DNA of 64,000 nt from Marivita sp030148515 (GTDB taxonomy: Bacteria > Pseudomonadota > Alphaproteobacteria > Rhodobacterales > Rhodobacteraceae): assembly GCF_048006345.1 (NCBI RefSeq), contig NZ_CP180351.1:3844001-3908000 (forward strand). The letters run 5' to 3'. A program made the position numbers and the translations under genes. Position 1 is the stretch's first letter; the number at the start of each line of letters is the position of its first letter. The notes under the pieces are model-generated. The model saw only the letters and a program-made list of their open reading frames with translations, ran no database searches and had not been told where the DNA came from. This document shows positions 1 to 7,608 of this stretch, one piece after another.

Positions 1-732
1 ATGAAATCGCAGAACCTGACTGAAGCCGAGCTTTCCGTTCGGGCCGGTTTCGATGAGGAACACGCCATTGCCGACATCATGCGTGGTCGGGCCCTCCCAA
101 GTATGGTGGCCCCCGTTCGTTTGGCAGATGCCTTGGGCGTTCCGGTCGATGTTCTGCTGAGAGACCGAAACGAGCACCTTCAACAGCATTTCGAAGCTCT
201 TCCGGTGCAGGAAGTGGACCGCCAGGCGGCGCGGCTTCTGTCGGCAGTGTTCAAGGCGACTGAACGGTCTTTGGATCGGATGGGAGACCGTCCAACGCTG
301 GATTCGATCATTTCCTGGTGGAAGGAAACCGACGGTGACCTGTCCAAGAGCGATCAGATCGCGCCGCATTTCGATCTGGTCAGCGCGGCAGAAGCGTTAA
401 CGTCGATCCCCCGCATTCACCATGTCGGTGCGCTGGGCCTGTCCGCGACGACGCTTGGGTCAGCTGAAAACTCGCGTCTTGAGAACTTTCTGGAAACGCT
501 CAGCACATCTGATCTGGCCGAGCTGAACGGTCAGATCAGGTCAGTTGCGCATTCCGGTGTCGGGATGATCACGCCGCTCAAACGGATCGTGCCATTCCCC
601 GAGACGAACGAAACCGTAGAGGTCAGCTTCGTTCGCCTCATGCTCCCCGTCAGGGATGCCTCGGGCACCCTTTTCGTCCTGAACTATTCCACTCTCTTGA
701 GCAAATCGACACCCAGAAGACAGGACGGGTGA
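1..732 (+). CDS. XRE-like helix-turn-helix regulator with C-terminal sensor-like region (5' end possibly cut)
   Basis: Residues 6-55 read like a Cro/C1-type helix-turn-helix: an LTEAELSVRAG helix, an MRGRALPS turn and the LADALGVPVDVLL helix that usually closes this domain. The remaining ~180 residues have no motif I can name with certainty; the end (VSFVRLMLPVRDASGTLFVLNYS) has the alternating pattern of a PAS-like beta sheet. The first ATG is base 1 of the window, and the HTH normally has several more residues before this point, so the true start may lie upstream. The gene runs convergently into the next one, with a 49 bp overlap of coding ends. A DNA-binding role is a family inference; ligand and targets are unknown. 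Confidence 0.6.
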   Translation: MKSQNLTEAELSVRAGFDEEHAIADIMRGRALPSMVAPVRLADALGVPVDVLLRDRNEHLQQHFEALPVQEVDRQAARLLSAVFKATERSLDRMGDRPTLDSIISWWKETDGDLSKSDQIAPHFDLVSAAEALTSIPRIHHVGALGLSATTLGSAENSRLENFLETLSTSDLAELNGQIRSVAHSGVGMITPLKRIVPFPETNETVEVSFVRLMLPVRDASGTLFVLNYSTLLSKSTPRRQDG

Positions 733-1403
733 TGATTGAAGAATCGTGCCATGTCGGCCAGCTCACTTGATTGCAGCGCAACAAGGTATTCGCCAACGGC
801 ACGACCTTTTGGAAGCGCACCCCAAACATGGGCACCGGGATATTGGCGGGTAAAGCCATACTCTGTCGCATATCCCAATCTCGCGTCATCGGCGCGGACA
901 AAGGCATAGAGCCAGTCCGGATGCCAGCGCAGTTGGCAATATGTAAAGAGCAGATGCGTGTAGAGCGACAGGAGATGACGGGATCCCCGCATCCTTTCGG
1001 CGATAAAGAACTCGCCCATGTAGATCACGCTGCCCGAGATTTCATCGCATGGGCGCGGTCCGTCAGAGACCACGTGCAAATGGCCTTTGCCCTTGTAAAG
1101 TCTTGCATAACTGCGGGTCCAAAAGCTGGACAGCGTTTCTGTCACGAACATGTCGTGCCGCGCCGCGACGCCGCCGATGTCGTGACCATCCTTCTGAAGG
1201 ATCAGCCAGCCGGCATTGTCTTTGGACAGATCGTTGTGTTCGTACGAGATCATCGGAGTTATCGAATTTTTTCCGATGGCGCGCATCCTGTCTTCGCAGG
1301 CTTCGAAGTCAGATGAGGCTTCGACGGTGATGCCTTTTTCTTCGAGGGTTGTGAGGCAGACGCTGAAGAATTTCATCAGGTCTAGGGTTGCAGATTTGGC
1401 CAC
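684..1403 (-). CDS. conserved hypothetical protein, GNAT-like in its C-terminal half
   Basis: I do not recognise this protein firmly. The segment FIAERMRGSRHLLSLYTHLL followed by YAFVRADDARLGYATEYGF resembles motif A and the following strand/helix of GNAT acyltransferases such as autoinducer-synthase-like or N-acyl amino acid synthases. That is inference only. The start chosen is the GTG at 1403, because GGAGAAAG sits seven bases before it; an in-frame ATG at 1451 would add 16 residues but has no good ribosome site. Its 3' end overlaps the 3' end of the XRE-like gene by 49 bp on the opposite strand. Confidence 0.55.
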   Translation of the reverse strand: MAKSATLDLMKFFSVCLTTLEEKGITVEASSDFEACEDRMRAIGKNSITPMISYEHNDLSKDNAGWLILQKDGHDIGGVAARHDMFVTETLSSFWTRSYARLYKGKGHLHVVSDGPRPCDEISGSVIYMGEFFIAERMRGSRHLLSLYTHLLFTYCQLRWHPDWLYAFVRADDARLGYATEYGFTRQYPGAHVWGALPKGRAVGEYLVALQSSELADMARFFNHHPSCLLGVDLLKRVE

Positions 1404-1451
1404 GTGCTTTCTCCATGATTGGTTGTGAACAATATCTGCAGACCATCCCAT

Positions 1452-1744
1452 TCATGACCGCTCGCCAAGCCTTAAGGTTGTTTCATGCATGGAAAGACAC
1501 TTTATAATAGCGTATTTTGAATATGTTGAAGCGAGATCACGGGGTTGATTGGGTGATCTGACCGGCGGAATTTTGCGCGTGATCCTGCGCTATGGTCCCT
1601 GCAAAATCCGAACTTGAGGTTCACGAAGCCGTGGGTTCGCTTTTTTGAGACCATCGTGGGGCCTAGTTTCGGTATCATAGACAAAACGACGACAGGCGTG
1701 CATGCGATACGCATTACGCCTTCAGACCGCAGAGGAGGCTAGAC
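1452..1744. other. intergenic region before the Tat-protein gene
   Basis: No credible gene is seen here. The short reading frames present have no family features and no ribosome site. The last 15 bases carry AGAGGAGG, the ribosome site of the gene that starts at 1745. An AT-richer stretch at about 1500-1530 could hold the divergent promoters, but I cannot define a -35/-10 pair with confidence. Confidence 0.4.
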
Positions 1745-2233
1745 ATGACGATCTCCAAGCTCACCCGCCGTACGCTTGTAACGACTGGCGCAGCGGCCCT
1801 TGTTACAACCGCCAGCGGGTTGATGGTTCCCGCCCGCGCTGCGGGATTGGCACCAACACCCACAATGCGTGGTGGGTCGAACAATTACCGCCCCGGTGCG
1901 CCCATCGTAGACAGGATTGGAGGCGGCGGGTTCTGGATGACCGGAACTGTGCGCCGCGCCGGGGATGGGGCCCCGTTGCCGGGTCAACGCATCCAGATCT
2001 GGGCACATACGACCGAGGGGCATGAGCGCGATTGGCACAGCCATGGCGCGACCCTGACAAATGCCAAGGGGGAGTTCCGTCTCGAAATGCCGCAGATCGT
2101 CCCGGCGTTTGGTCAGGCGCATGGCCATCTTGCCTTTGACGGGGACGGTTTCGAGACCGTGTTTCTGCGTCCTCTGATGGCCAGCCCGCGAGATACCAGC
2201 CTGAGCGCCCATTTCGTCCTGCAGCCGATCTGA
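1745..2233 (+). CDS. Tat-exported intradiol-dioxygenase-like protein
   Basis: The N-terminus has a twin-arginine signal (TRRTLVTTGAAALV, Arg8-Arg9) ending near ARA-AG at residues 30-34, so the protein should be exported folded with its cofactor. The mature part follows the intradiol ring-cleavage dioxygenase pattern: FWMTGTVRRAGDGAPLPGQRIQIWAH, then TLTNAKGEF, then AHGHLAF (His126, His128), the equivalent of the family's HIH iron ligands. The two tyrosine iron ligands of classical enzymes are not evident; the region where one should sit is histidine-rich (His93, His98, His100). At 162 residues it is shorter than protocatechuate dioxygenase subunits. A strong AGAGGAGG lies just upstream, and the next gene starts 17 bases after its stop. 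A catechol-cleaving role should not be assumed. Confidence 0.7.
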   Translation: MTISKLTRRTLVTTGAAALVTTASGLMVPARAAGLAPTPTMRGGSNNYRPGAPIVDRIGGGGFWMTGTVRRAGDGAPLPGQRIQIWAHTTEGHERDWHSHGATLTNAKGEFRLEMPQIVPAFGQAHGHLAFDGDGFETVFLRPLMASPRDTSLSAHFVLQPI

Positions 2234-2250
2234 TCCACGGATCGGTCGAC

Positions 2251-2865
2251 ATGCCGGAACTGCGCGCGACCCTGATCTGGGTTCTGCTTGGCGCAGCGAT
2301 CCTGGTGCCCTGTGTCTGGGCGCTGACCAGTGATCTGCTGCAATGGCGCGATCCGATCTACATCGTGGCGGGGTTTGCCGGGGTGGCCGGGATGACCTTG
2401 CTGCTTTTGCAACCTTTGCTGGTCGGGGGTCATCTGCCCGGTTTGAGGGGAATGCGGGGGCGCAGCCTGCATCGCTTCATCGGGGCCTTTCTGGTTCTCG
2501 CTGTCGTTGTACATGTTGCAGGACTTTGGATCACCAGCCCTCCCGATGTGGTCGACGCGCTGCTGTTCGTTTCACCGACACCGTTTTCGACATGGGGCGT
2601 GATCGCCATGTGGGCGGTGTTTGCGGCGGCCCTGCTTGGCCTGTTGCGTAGACGGTTCGCGGCGCGGTTGCGACTGTGGCGTGTGTTGCACAGCGCCTTG
2701 GCCTGCGTGATCGTGATCGGCACAGTCGTGCATGCGGTGCAAATCGACGGCACCATGGAGACCGTCTCAAAATGGCTGCTTTCGGGATTGGCCCTGATTG
2801 CGCTGGGTCGCGTGATCCTGGATCGCCGGGTCTGGACGGTGCTGAGCCTGTCCCGCACGAAGTGA
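2251..2865 (+). CDS. ferric-reductase-like transmembrane cytochrome
   Basis: This is a 204-residue integral membrane protein with about five or six hydrophobic helices. Two helices each carry a His-X13-His pair (His74/His88 and His147/His161), the bis-haem arrangement of the ferric reductase-like transmembrane family that includes MsrQ/YedZ and NADPH oxidases. It has no cytosolic FAD/NAD domain, so electrons would have to come from the quinone pool or another partner. It lies 17 bp behind the Tat-exported dioxygenase-like gene and probably shares its transcript, which suggests that the two form a periplasmic-protein/membrane-electron-donor pair. The pairing is inference. Confidence 0.75.
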   Translation: MPELRATLIWVLLGAAILVPCVWALTSDLLQWRDPIYIVAGFAGVAGMTLLLLQPLLVGGHLPGLRGMRGRSLHRFIGAFLVLAVVVHVAGLWITSPPDVVDALLFVSPTPFSTWGVIAMWAVFAAALLGLLRRRFAARLRLWRVLHSALACVIVIGTVVHAVQIDGTMETVSKWLLSGLALIALGRVILDRRVWTVLSLSRTK

Positions 2866-2929
2866 GTCACTGCAGGTACGGGTTGACGCTGCTCGGTCGC
2901 TTCGGTCAGGTGCGCTGCAGGAGGGCCCA

Positions 2930-3862
2930 ATGGACCAGATTACGACACATGTGCTGCGGGACGCCGATACCGAGATAAAGGTCTTGTCTCTGGGCTGCGC
3001 CGTAATGGACTGGCGTGTCAGGGACATTCCCGTTGTGCTTGGTTACGCAGAGCCGGAGCATTACCGTCAGAACCCGGCCTGGATGGGAGTGATCTGCGGC
3101 CGCGTGGCGAACCGGATCGCGCAGGCGCGGTTCGTGATGGACGGTGTGGCATATGCCCTGCCGGTCAATAACCCGCCGCATCACCTACATGGTGGACCGG
3201 GCGGAATCGGCAAACGCAACTGGCAGATGTCGCCTGAGGGCGATCGTGCCGTGGAACTGCGCTTGGTTTCGGACAACGGCGATCAGGGCTATCCCGGAAA
3301 AGTGGACTTCCGCGTTGTCATGCGGTTGGAGGGTGGGCGTCTGACCTGGGAGATGGACGCGCTGCCCGACCGGGTGACGCCGATCAACCTTGCGCAGCAT
3401 CTCTACTTCAACCTGATGGGGCAGGGGACAGTGGCCGATCATACCCTGACGGTCGCCGCGGATCGGTATACGCCCAATGGCCCGGATCTTGTGCCTGTCG
3501 GCCGGATAGATCCGGTGCAGGGCACGGATTTCGATTTCCGAACACCTGTCCGCCTTGGTGACGGTGAGGGTTGGGACGGGAATCTAATTCTGACCAAGGG
3601 TGCGGGTCCGGCAGCCAGAGTGGTGGCGCCGAATGGTCTTGGACTGCGCCTGTGGACCGACCGACCCGGATTGCAGGTCTACACGTCGAACACGCTTGCC
3701 CCTGCCCTGCCCAAAGGCCCCGGCGCGGCTCATGGTCGGTTTGCCGGGCTTTGCCTTGAAGCGCAGGATTTTCCGAACGCGGTGAATGATCCTGCGTTCG
3801 GGTCGATCCTGTGCTCCCCGGATGCCCCGTATCGACAGGTGACCTCCATCGAGATCGGCTAG
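2930..3862 (+). CDS. galM: aldose 1-epimerase (mutarotase)
   Basis: This enzyme interconverts alpha and beta anomers of aldohexoses in the cytoplasm. The family signatures are clear: NPPHHLHGGPGG with His87, NLAQHLYFNLMG with the catalytic acid His157, and CLEAQDFPNAVN with the catalytic base Glu277. Its 310 residues are close to the usual length. AGGAGGG precedes the start. No sugar operon surrounds it, so the physiological sugar cannot be told from context. It converges on cueR across a 138 bp gap that holds two short repeats. Confidence 0.9.
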   Translation: MDQITTHVLRDADTEIKVLSLGCAVMDWRVRDIPVVLGYAEPEHYRQNPAWMGVICGRVANRIAQARFVMDGVAYALPVNNPPHHLHGGPGGIGKRNWQMSPEGDRAVELRLVSDNGDQGYPGKVDFRVVMRLEGGRLTWEMDALPDRVTPINLAQHLYFNLMGQGTVADHTLTVAADRYTPNGPDLVPVGRIDPVQGTDFDFRTPVRLGDGEGWDGNLILTKGAGPAARVVAPNGLGLRLWTDRPGLQVYTSNTLAPALPKGPGAAHGRFAGLCLEAQDFPNAVNDPAFGSILCSPDAPYRQVTSIEIG

Positions 3863-3872
3863 GTCCGGGCAG

Positions 3873-3913
3873 GCGATGCGTCGACGCATCGCAGCTTTCC
3901 GTTCACGGAATGC
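3873..3913. repeat. double-hairpin element, copy 1
   Basis: A perfect 20-bp palindrome (3873-3892, core GATGCGTCGACGCATC) is followed at once by a second hairpin (3894-3913, arms GC-TTTCCG and CGGAAT-GC, loop TTCA, one mismatch). The same two-part design, with near-identical arms, recurs at 35727-35766. Both copies sit in the gap between two convergent genes, so they may act as bidirectional transcription ends, but there is no clear T run. Confidence 0.65.
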
Positions 3914-3971
3914 CGCCAGCGGCAGCGGCGCGCGGTGTCCAGATGTTTCGGACCGTGTCGACCTTGCATGA

Positions 3972-3995
3972 CGTATTTGGAAAGAGAAGAAGCAG
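3972..3995. repeat. stop-codon-proximal repeat, copy 1
   Basis: The + strand reads CGTATTTGGAAAGAGAAGAA followed by GCAG. Near-identical copies lie at 24924-24947 and 29466-29486. In all three places the repeat lies 0-5 bases beyond the stop codon of a minus-strand gene (here cueR), so the transcript would carry a pyrimidine-rich CUUCUUCUCUUUCC tail. Confidence 0.7.
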
Positions 3996-4000
3996 GCAGA

Positions 4001-4393
4001 TCAATGCTGTCCCGTCGCCAGATCGCTGAGGATCGGGCAATCGGGGCGATTGTCCCCGGCACAGCTTTTCACAAGGTCGGACAATGTGCGGCGCATCGAT
4101 TCCAGATGCGCGATCTTGTCTTCGATCTTGGCCAGATGCGCTTGGGCGAGGTCCTTCACATCCGCACTGGCGCGGGTGTCGTCTTCGTAAAGGGCCAGCA
4201 ATGTGCGGCAGTCTTCTATGGTGAAGCCTAGGGCGCGGGCGCGACCCAGAAAAGCCAGCTTGTGCAGGTCACTCTCGCGGAACACACGGTAGCCGTTGGT
4301 ATCCCGCAGAGGCGTGATGAGGCCGATGTCTTCGTAATAGCGAATGGTCTTGGGCGGCAGGCCGGCTTTCTGAGCCACGTCTCCGATATTCAC
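4001..4393 (-). CDS. cueR: MerR-family copper-responsive regulator
   Basis: This is a 130-residue MerR-family activator. Residues 1-40 form the winged helix-turn-helix (NIGDVAQKAGLPPKTIRYYE). A dimerisation helix follows, and the metal loop has Cys111 and Cys119 spaced CX7C (CAGDNRPDC), the CueR arrangement for Cu(I), Ag(I) and Au(I). The start is GTG at 4393, overlapping the copA stop as GTGA, so the two genes are translationally coupled. The gene would be autoregulated through the copA promoter at 6872-6902. A longer in-frame start exists inside copA but has no support. Confidence 0.9.
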   Translation of the reverse strand: MNIGDVAQKAGLPPKTIRYYEDIGLITPLRDTNGYRVFRESDLHKLAFLGRARALGFTIEDCRTLLALYEDDTRASADVKDLAQAHLAKIEDKIAHLESMRRTLSDLVKSCAGDNRPDCPILSDLATGQH

Positions 4394-6846
4394 GCCGGTG
4401 CCTCCGTGTAGCGCGGTGTGGGCAGGTCTTCCTGCACGGGCGCGATCTTGCGCAGGCGCAGGGCGTTGGTCAGGACAAACACGGAACTCAGCGCCATCGC
4501 GCCCGCGCCCAGCATCGGCGAGAGCAGGATGCCAAAGGCTGGGTAAAGCACACCGGCTGCGACCGGAATCAGCGCGGTGTTGTAGGCAAAGGCCCAAAAG
4601 AGGTTCTGCCGAATGTTGCTCATCGTGTGCTTTGACACGTCGACCGCGTTCACGACGCCGGACACCCGACCGGAGGACAGAACAATGTCGGCCGCTTCGA
4701 TCGCCACATCGGTGCCGGTGCCGATGGCCAGACCGATGTCGGCTTCGGCAAGGGCGGGGGCGTCGTTGATCCCGTCGCCGACAAAGGCCACCGTGCCGAA
4801 CTGGTCGCGCAGGGTCTTGATCGCATCGACCTTGCCATCGGGGCGGACGCCCGCTGTGACGTGGTCAATGCCCAGCTGGTGCGCGATGGCATTGGCTGCC
4901 GCAGCGTTGTCGCCCGAGATCATCGCGACCTTGAGACCTGCCGCGTGCAGTGCGTCTATGGCGGGTCTTGCGCTGGGTTTGATCTGGTCGGCCACAGCGA
5001 AGACGGCGAGGGCTTTTCCGTCACGGGCAAGGCAGACAAGGCTTTGGCCTTTCTCGGCGAACCGCGCGATGCTGTCCTTGAGAGGAGCGGTCTTCACGCC
5101 GTGATCCAACAGGTGCTGCTCTGACCCCACGAGCACAGTCTGCCCACTCACCGATGCGATGAGACCCGATCCGGGGATCGTCTCGCTGTCCGTGACATCG
5201 GGAAGATCGGTGGGCGCAGCCGACAGGATGGCGCGCGCAATGGGGTGGTCCGATCCCTGTTCCACCGCGGCGGCCAGCCGGAGCATCTCTGCCGCATCGC
5301 AACCGGGGGCAGTGTACTGATCGGCGAGAGTCGGGCGCCCTTCGGTCAGGGTGCCGGTCTTGTCGAAGGCCACAACCTTGGCGCTGTCGAGCCGTTGCAG
5401 CGCATCTCCCTTGCGGAAGAGCACGCCCAGTTCGGCAGCACGTCCTGTGCCCACCATGATGGAGGTTGGGGTCGCGAGCCCCATGGCGCAGGGGCAGGCA
5501 ATGATGAGCACGGCAACTCCGGCCACCAGTGCGTATCCCAGCGACGGCTGCGGCCCGAAGGCCAGCCAGATGGCCACGGTGATCGCCGCGATGCCAAGTA
5601 CGACGGGGACGAAGATGCGCACCACCTTGTCGGCCAGCGCCTGTATCGGCAGTTTCGCGCCCTGAGCGGTCTGGACCATGTCGATGATGCGCGCCAGCAC
5701 CGTGTTCGCACCGACCGCCGTCGCGCGGTAGATGAGCGCCTTGCGTCCGTTGATCGTGCCCCCGGTCACGCTGTCATCTGTTGTTTTTGCGACGGGTACC
5801 GGTTCGCCTGTGATCATCAATTCATCGACATAGGAATCGCCCTCGATCACGACGCCATCGACCGCGATGCGTCCGCCGGGCAGCACCTTGATCTCATCGC
5901 CGACGGAAATCTCGGACAGGGGAACTTCGGTAAAGACCCCATCCCGTGACAGCAGAACAGTGTCAGGACGCAACCCGATCAGGTGCCGAATGGCAGCGCC
6001 GGTGCGCCCTTTCGCGCGGGCTTCCATCCAGCGGCCAGCAAGGATCAGTGTGACAATCACGCCGGCGGCTTCGAAATACACGGCACGGGTGCCATCGGGC
6101 AGGAGCGCCGGGGCAAACGTGGCAATGGTTGAATAGCTCCACGCCGCGAGCGTCCCAAGGGCCACGAGGCTGTTCATGTCCGGGCTGCCCTTGGCCAGGA
6201 GCGGCAATCCGATACGGAAGAACCGACGCCCCGGCCATGCAAGAACCAGTGTGATCAGAAGGAATTGCAGCACCCAAAAGCTCTGCATCCCGATGCTGCC
6301 CATGATCGCGTGATGCAGCGGCGGGTAGAGGTGGCCACCCATTTCTGTCAGAAAAACAGGCAGCGTGAGTGCTGCGGCGATCATCGTGTCGCGGCGCAGC
6401 GGTTCGATTTCGGAAGGTGGTTCCGACTGGGTGTCGTTGTCGACCGCTTTGGCCGGATAGCCTGCGTCCGTCACCGTTTGGGCCAGCGCGTCGATGTTTA
6501 CTGCGCCATCCAGCACACGGACACTTGCGGTCTGCGTGGCGAGGTTCACATTTGCGGACAAGACACCGGGCATCGCCTCGAGCGCGCGTTCAACGCGGCC
6601 CGTGCAGGAGGCGCAGGTCATGCCTTCGATGGACAGGCGGTGGGTGGCTTCGCGTGCAGGGTAGCCCGCCCTCTTTAGAGCGGCGCGCAATGTTTCGGGC
6701 GAAGCGGTTCCTGTAACCTGCGCCATGTGGTTGGCGATGTTGACGGACGCCTCAGACACGCCGGGGGAGGCTGCCAATGCGCGTTCGGCGCGGCCTGCAC
6801 AGCCTGCGCAGCTCATGTTGTCGACGGCGAAACGAAGCGTGGTCAT
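4390..6846 (-). CDS. copA: Cu(+)-exporting P1B-type ATPase
   Basis: This pump expels Cu(I) from the cytoplasm across the inner membrane, driven by ATP. Two N-terminal heavy-metal domains carry CAGC (Cys13, Cys16) and CASC (Cys78, Cys81). The membrane metal site is CPC at about residues 451-453, the phosphorylated Asp is in DKTGT (about 495), and the hinge motif is GDGINDAP. The length of 818 residues is normal for a two-HMA CopA. The ATG at 6846 is preferred because AAGGAT stands seven bases before it; a TTG seven codons upstream is less likely. It is the first gene of the copA-cueR operon and has a MerR-type promoter directly upstream. Confidence 0.95.
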   Translation of the reverse strand: MTTLRFAVDNMSCAGCAGRAERALAASPGVSEASVNIANHMAQVTGTASPETLRAALKRAGYPAREATHRLSIEGMTCASCTGRVERALEAMPGVLSANVNLATQTASVRVLDGAVNIDALAQTVTDAGYPAKAVDNDTQSEPPSEIEPLRRDTMIAAALTLPVFLTEMGGHLYPPLHHAIMGSIGMQSFWVLQFLLITLVLAWPGRRFFRIGLPLLAKGSPDMNSLVALGTLAAWSYSTIATFAPALLPDGTRAVYFEAAGVIVTLILAGRWMEARAKGRTGAAIRHLIGLRPDTVLLSRDGVFTEVPLSEISVGDEIKVLPGGRIAVDGVVIEGDSYVDELMITGEPVPVAKTTDDSVTGGTINGRKALIYRATAVGANTVLARIIDMVQTAQGAKLPIQALADKVVRIFVPVVLGIAAITVAIWLAFGPQPSLGYALVAGVAVLIIACPCAMGLATPTSIMVGTGRAAELGVLFRKGDALQRLDSAKVVAFDKTGTLTEGRPTLADQYTAPGCDAAEMLRLAAAVEQGSDHPIARAILSAAPTDLPDVTDSETIPGSGLIASVSGQTVLVGSEQHLLDHGVKTAPLKDSIARFAEKGQSLVCLARDGKALAVFAVADQIKPSARPAIDALHAAGLKVAMISGDNAAAANAIAHQLGIDHVTAGVRPDGKVDAIKTLRDQFGTVAFVGDGINDAPALAEADIGLAIGTGTDVAIEAADIVLSSGRVSGVVNAVDVSKHTMSNIRQNLFWAFAYNTALIPVAAGVLYPAFGILLSPMLGAGAMALSSVFVLTNALRLRKIAPVQEDLPTPRYTEAPA

Positions 6847-6871
6847 GTGGGAATCCTTGTGGTTCAAGGAT

Positions 6872-6902
6872 CAGATAGGGCTTCCAGTCGCTGGAAGGTC
6901 AA
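6872..6902 (-). promoter_or_regulatory. MerR/CueR-type copA promoter with operator
   Basis: On the minus strand, TTGACC (6897-6902) and TATCTG (6872-6877) are separated by exactly 19 bp. That is the over-long spacer that MerR-family activators correct by DNA distortion. The spacer contains the dyad CTTCCAG-CGA-CTGGAAG (6881-6897), close to the CueR operator pattern ACCTTCC-N-GGAAGG. It lies 26 bases before the copA start. Confidence 0.85.
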
Positions 6903-6941
6903 GGGGGCAGGTCAAGAAATCATGCGGCAGGAGCTGGACGC

Positions 6942-7394
6942 CTAGTTCAACGGGCTTTTTGCAGCCGGTGCAAAAATCCGCGCCCGGCATTCTTCGCACA
7001 AGAGCGGCAGGCCAAACCGCGACGCCGCGCAGAGCAGCGGAAGAAGAGCATTGGGGGCTACGAGAAACCCAGCCTCGGCCAACGCAGCGTCGCGCCTTTG
7101 TTCCGTTGACGCCATCACGAAACGCGCCAAGGCGGCTTCGTCGGGCGACATACCCTTGGTCTCCATGGGCATGATCGTCAGGGGACGCCAGCCGTGTTTC
7201 TCCAGCAACTGAAGCATCTGTTCGAAGGCTTGCAGACAGGATTTCGCGCGGGCCTCTCCCATCGAGGTTTTCAGATCATCCCACATCTCAGTTTGCGCGT
7301 CCAAATTGGTGTTCCATGCACGAAGAAGCGCAATCACGCGGATTTCGGCGGAACGCAGGTCATCGTCCGGCAGAAGAATGTGAGTGTGGTGCAT
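6942..7394 (-). CDS. conserved hypothetical protein with C-terminal CxxC
   Basis: I do not recognise a family. The protein has 150 residues: a mostly helical N-terminal half (residues 12-70) and a C-terminal stretch LLPLLCAASRFGLPLLCEEC with a CEEC pair that could bind a metal or form a disulfide. It is soluble, with no signal peptide. The gene ends about 40 bp before the copA promoter on the same strand, so it could be transcribed separately upstream of the copper operon. No function is assigned. Confidence 0.6.
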   Translation of the reverse strand: MHHTHILLPDDDLRSAEIRVIALLRAWNTNLDAQTEMWDDLKTSMGEARAKSCLQAFEQMLQLLEKHGWRPLTIMPMETKGMSPDEAALARFVMASTEQRRDAALAEAGFLVAPNALLPLLCAASRFGLPLLCEECRARIFAPAAKSPLN

Positions 7395-7608
7395 GGGCGA
7401 ACCTTGTTGGATCGGGTTTGGACGCGGTGAGCTAATACCTAATTAAAACAATCAGGATTATTCCTTCATAGAGGAACGAGCCTTGGGCAATCAAGGCGAA
7501 TGATGGGGTCTTGGTTCAAAAATCACGAAAACCGGCTGTTTTGTTGATCAAATGACCAATTGCCCGGCTACCGCCGGACGTGCCCAACACAGATTACTGC
7601 CTCTTGGG

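Noticed and set aside
1600..1660. Possible rho-independent terminator (CACG/CGTG stem followed by TTCGCTTTTTT)
   Set aside because: The stem has only four Watson-Crick pairs plus two G-T pairs, and no gene on that strand ends there.
7563..7578. CCGGC/GCCGG hairpin downstream of rlmN as its terminator
   Set aside because: The stem is short and has no T run on the minus strand; evidence is too weak to list as a feature.
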